DNA from: Tetrahymena elliotti 4EA
Lineage: Eukaryota > Ciliophora > Oligohymenophorea > Hymenostomatida > Tetrahymenidae
Length of the DNA: 64,000 bases
Reading direction: 5' to 3'
NCBI GenBank assembly: GCA_000231825.2
Contig: JH720336.1
Coordinates: forward strand, 581,116 to 645,115
The notes under the pieces were generated by a model. That model was not told the origin of the DNA and did no database searches. It saw only the letters and a program-made list of their open reading frames with translations. Shown one piece after another: positions 63,901 to 64,000 of the stretch (positions are counted from its first letter, which is position 1; the number at the start of each line of letters is the position of its first letter). Both the position numbers and the translations under genes were made by a program.

Positions 63901-64000
63901 TTTTTAGGACTAAAACTAAAGGTTGCTAACATTGTAGGTGGTTAAGGAGAGTAATTAAATATCAAAGAATTATCTGTTGGATCAGTTTGATCTACATTCT
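60959..64000 (-). CDS. Large extracellular multi-domain protein, 5' part beyond the window
   Basis: Five exons lie in the window: 64000-63774, 63718-63346, 63282-63038, 62983-62668 and 62577-60959 (introns 55, 63, 54 and 90 nt, all frame-consistent), giving about 925 residues to TGA 60959-60961. The chain is rich in Thr, Ser, Asn and Val with regularly spaced beta-strand-like segments (ILDIDNAPPIVRSYYIES, SCDESVNIYSILTL, FTGLEEQTSYLLYFYAEDLS), which read as tandem Ig/fibronectin-like modules. Cys pairs (SCLLNGVASTC) suggest disulphides. There is no obvious membrane helix except a short hydrophobic C terminus (SKVLMKLILIILMIS) that could be a GPI-anchor signal. Likely a cell-surface or secreted protein (inference). 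The 5' end lies beyond the window. Confidence 0.85.

Noticed and set aside
1..64000. tRNA genes, CRISPR arrays, insertion sequences, chromosome breakage sequence
   Set aside because: I looked for T-loop-like GGTTCGA motifs, regularly spaced repeats, transposase frames and the TAAACCAACC-type breakage motif and saw none. A computed search could still find a diverged case.

Overview
The window looks like macronuclear DNA of an oligohymenophorean ciliate close to Tetrahymena. It is extremely AT-rich, its long coding frames are full of in-frame TAA and TAG in Gln/Asn-rich stretches, and every well-supported gene ends in TGA, so I read UAA/UAG as Gln and UGA as the only stop. Introns are AT-rich GT...AG (51-394 nt where well supported). 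Standard-code ORF calling breaks most genes into fragments, so the calls below come from re-reading both strands with the ciliate code. The species cannot be fixed from sequence alone. I saw no tRNA, rRNA, CRISPR array, transposon or chromosome breakage sequence.

Layout. 1-9.3 kb: the 3' part of a multi-pass membrane protein (-), a seven-helix membrane protein fused to a kinase-like domain (+, with probable extra exons upstream) and a protein with an N-terminal lipidation motif (-). 11-16.2 kb: a long TPR protein ending in a RING-H2 domain (+), interrupted by one in-frame UGA at a Trp position. 18.8-41.4 kb: four genes on the minus strand that form two copies of a two-gene unit. Each unit is a large surface protein (Cys-rich, glycine-rich repeat segments, several helices near the C terminus) followed downstream by a smaller Asn/Gln-rich protein ending in tandem SILK-type and RVxF-type PP1-docking motifs.

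42.8-49 kb: a pseudokinase with an N-myristoylation motif (+), a weak frameshifted histone H3-like reading frame (-) and a leucine-rich protein (-). 49.6-52.8 kb: two adjacent 374-residue paralogous membrane proteins (-). 54-64 kb: a CCCH zinc finger fused to a histidine phosphatase (+), a membrane fatty-acid desaturase/hydroxylase-like enzyme (-), a small secreted Cys-containing protein (+) and the 3' part of a large extracellular multi-domain protein (-).

Together the content is weighted to membrane sensing and phosphorylation control: receptor-like proteins, kinase-like domains, PP1-docking proteins and a phosphatase-fold protein. Direct functional links between neighbours are inference. 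The clearest architectural signal is the duplicated surface-protein plus PP1-docking unit.
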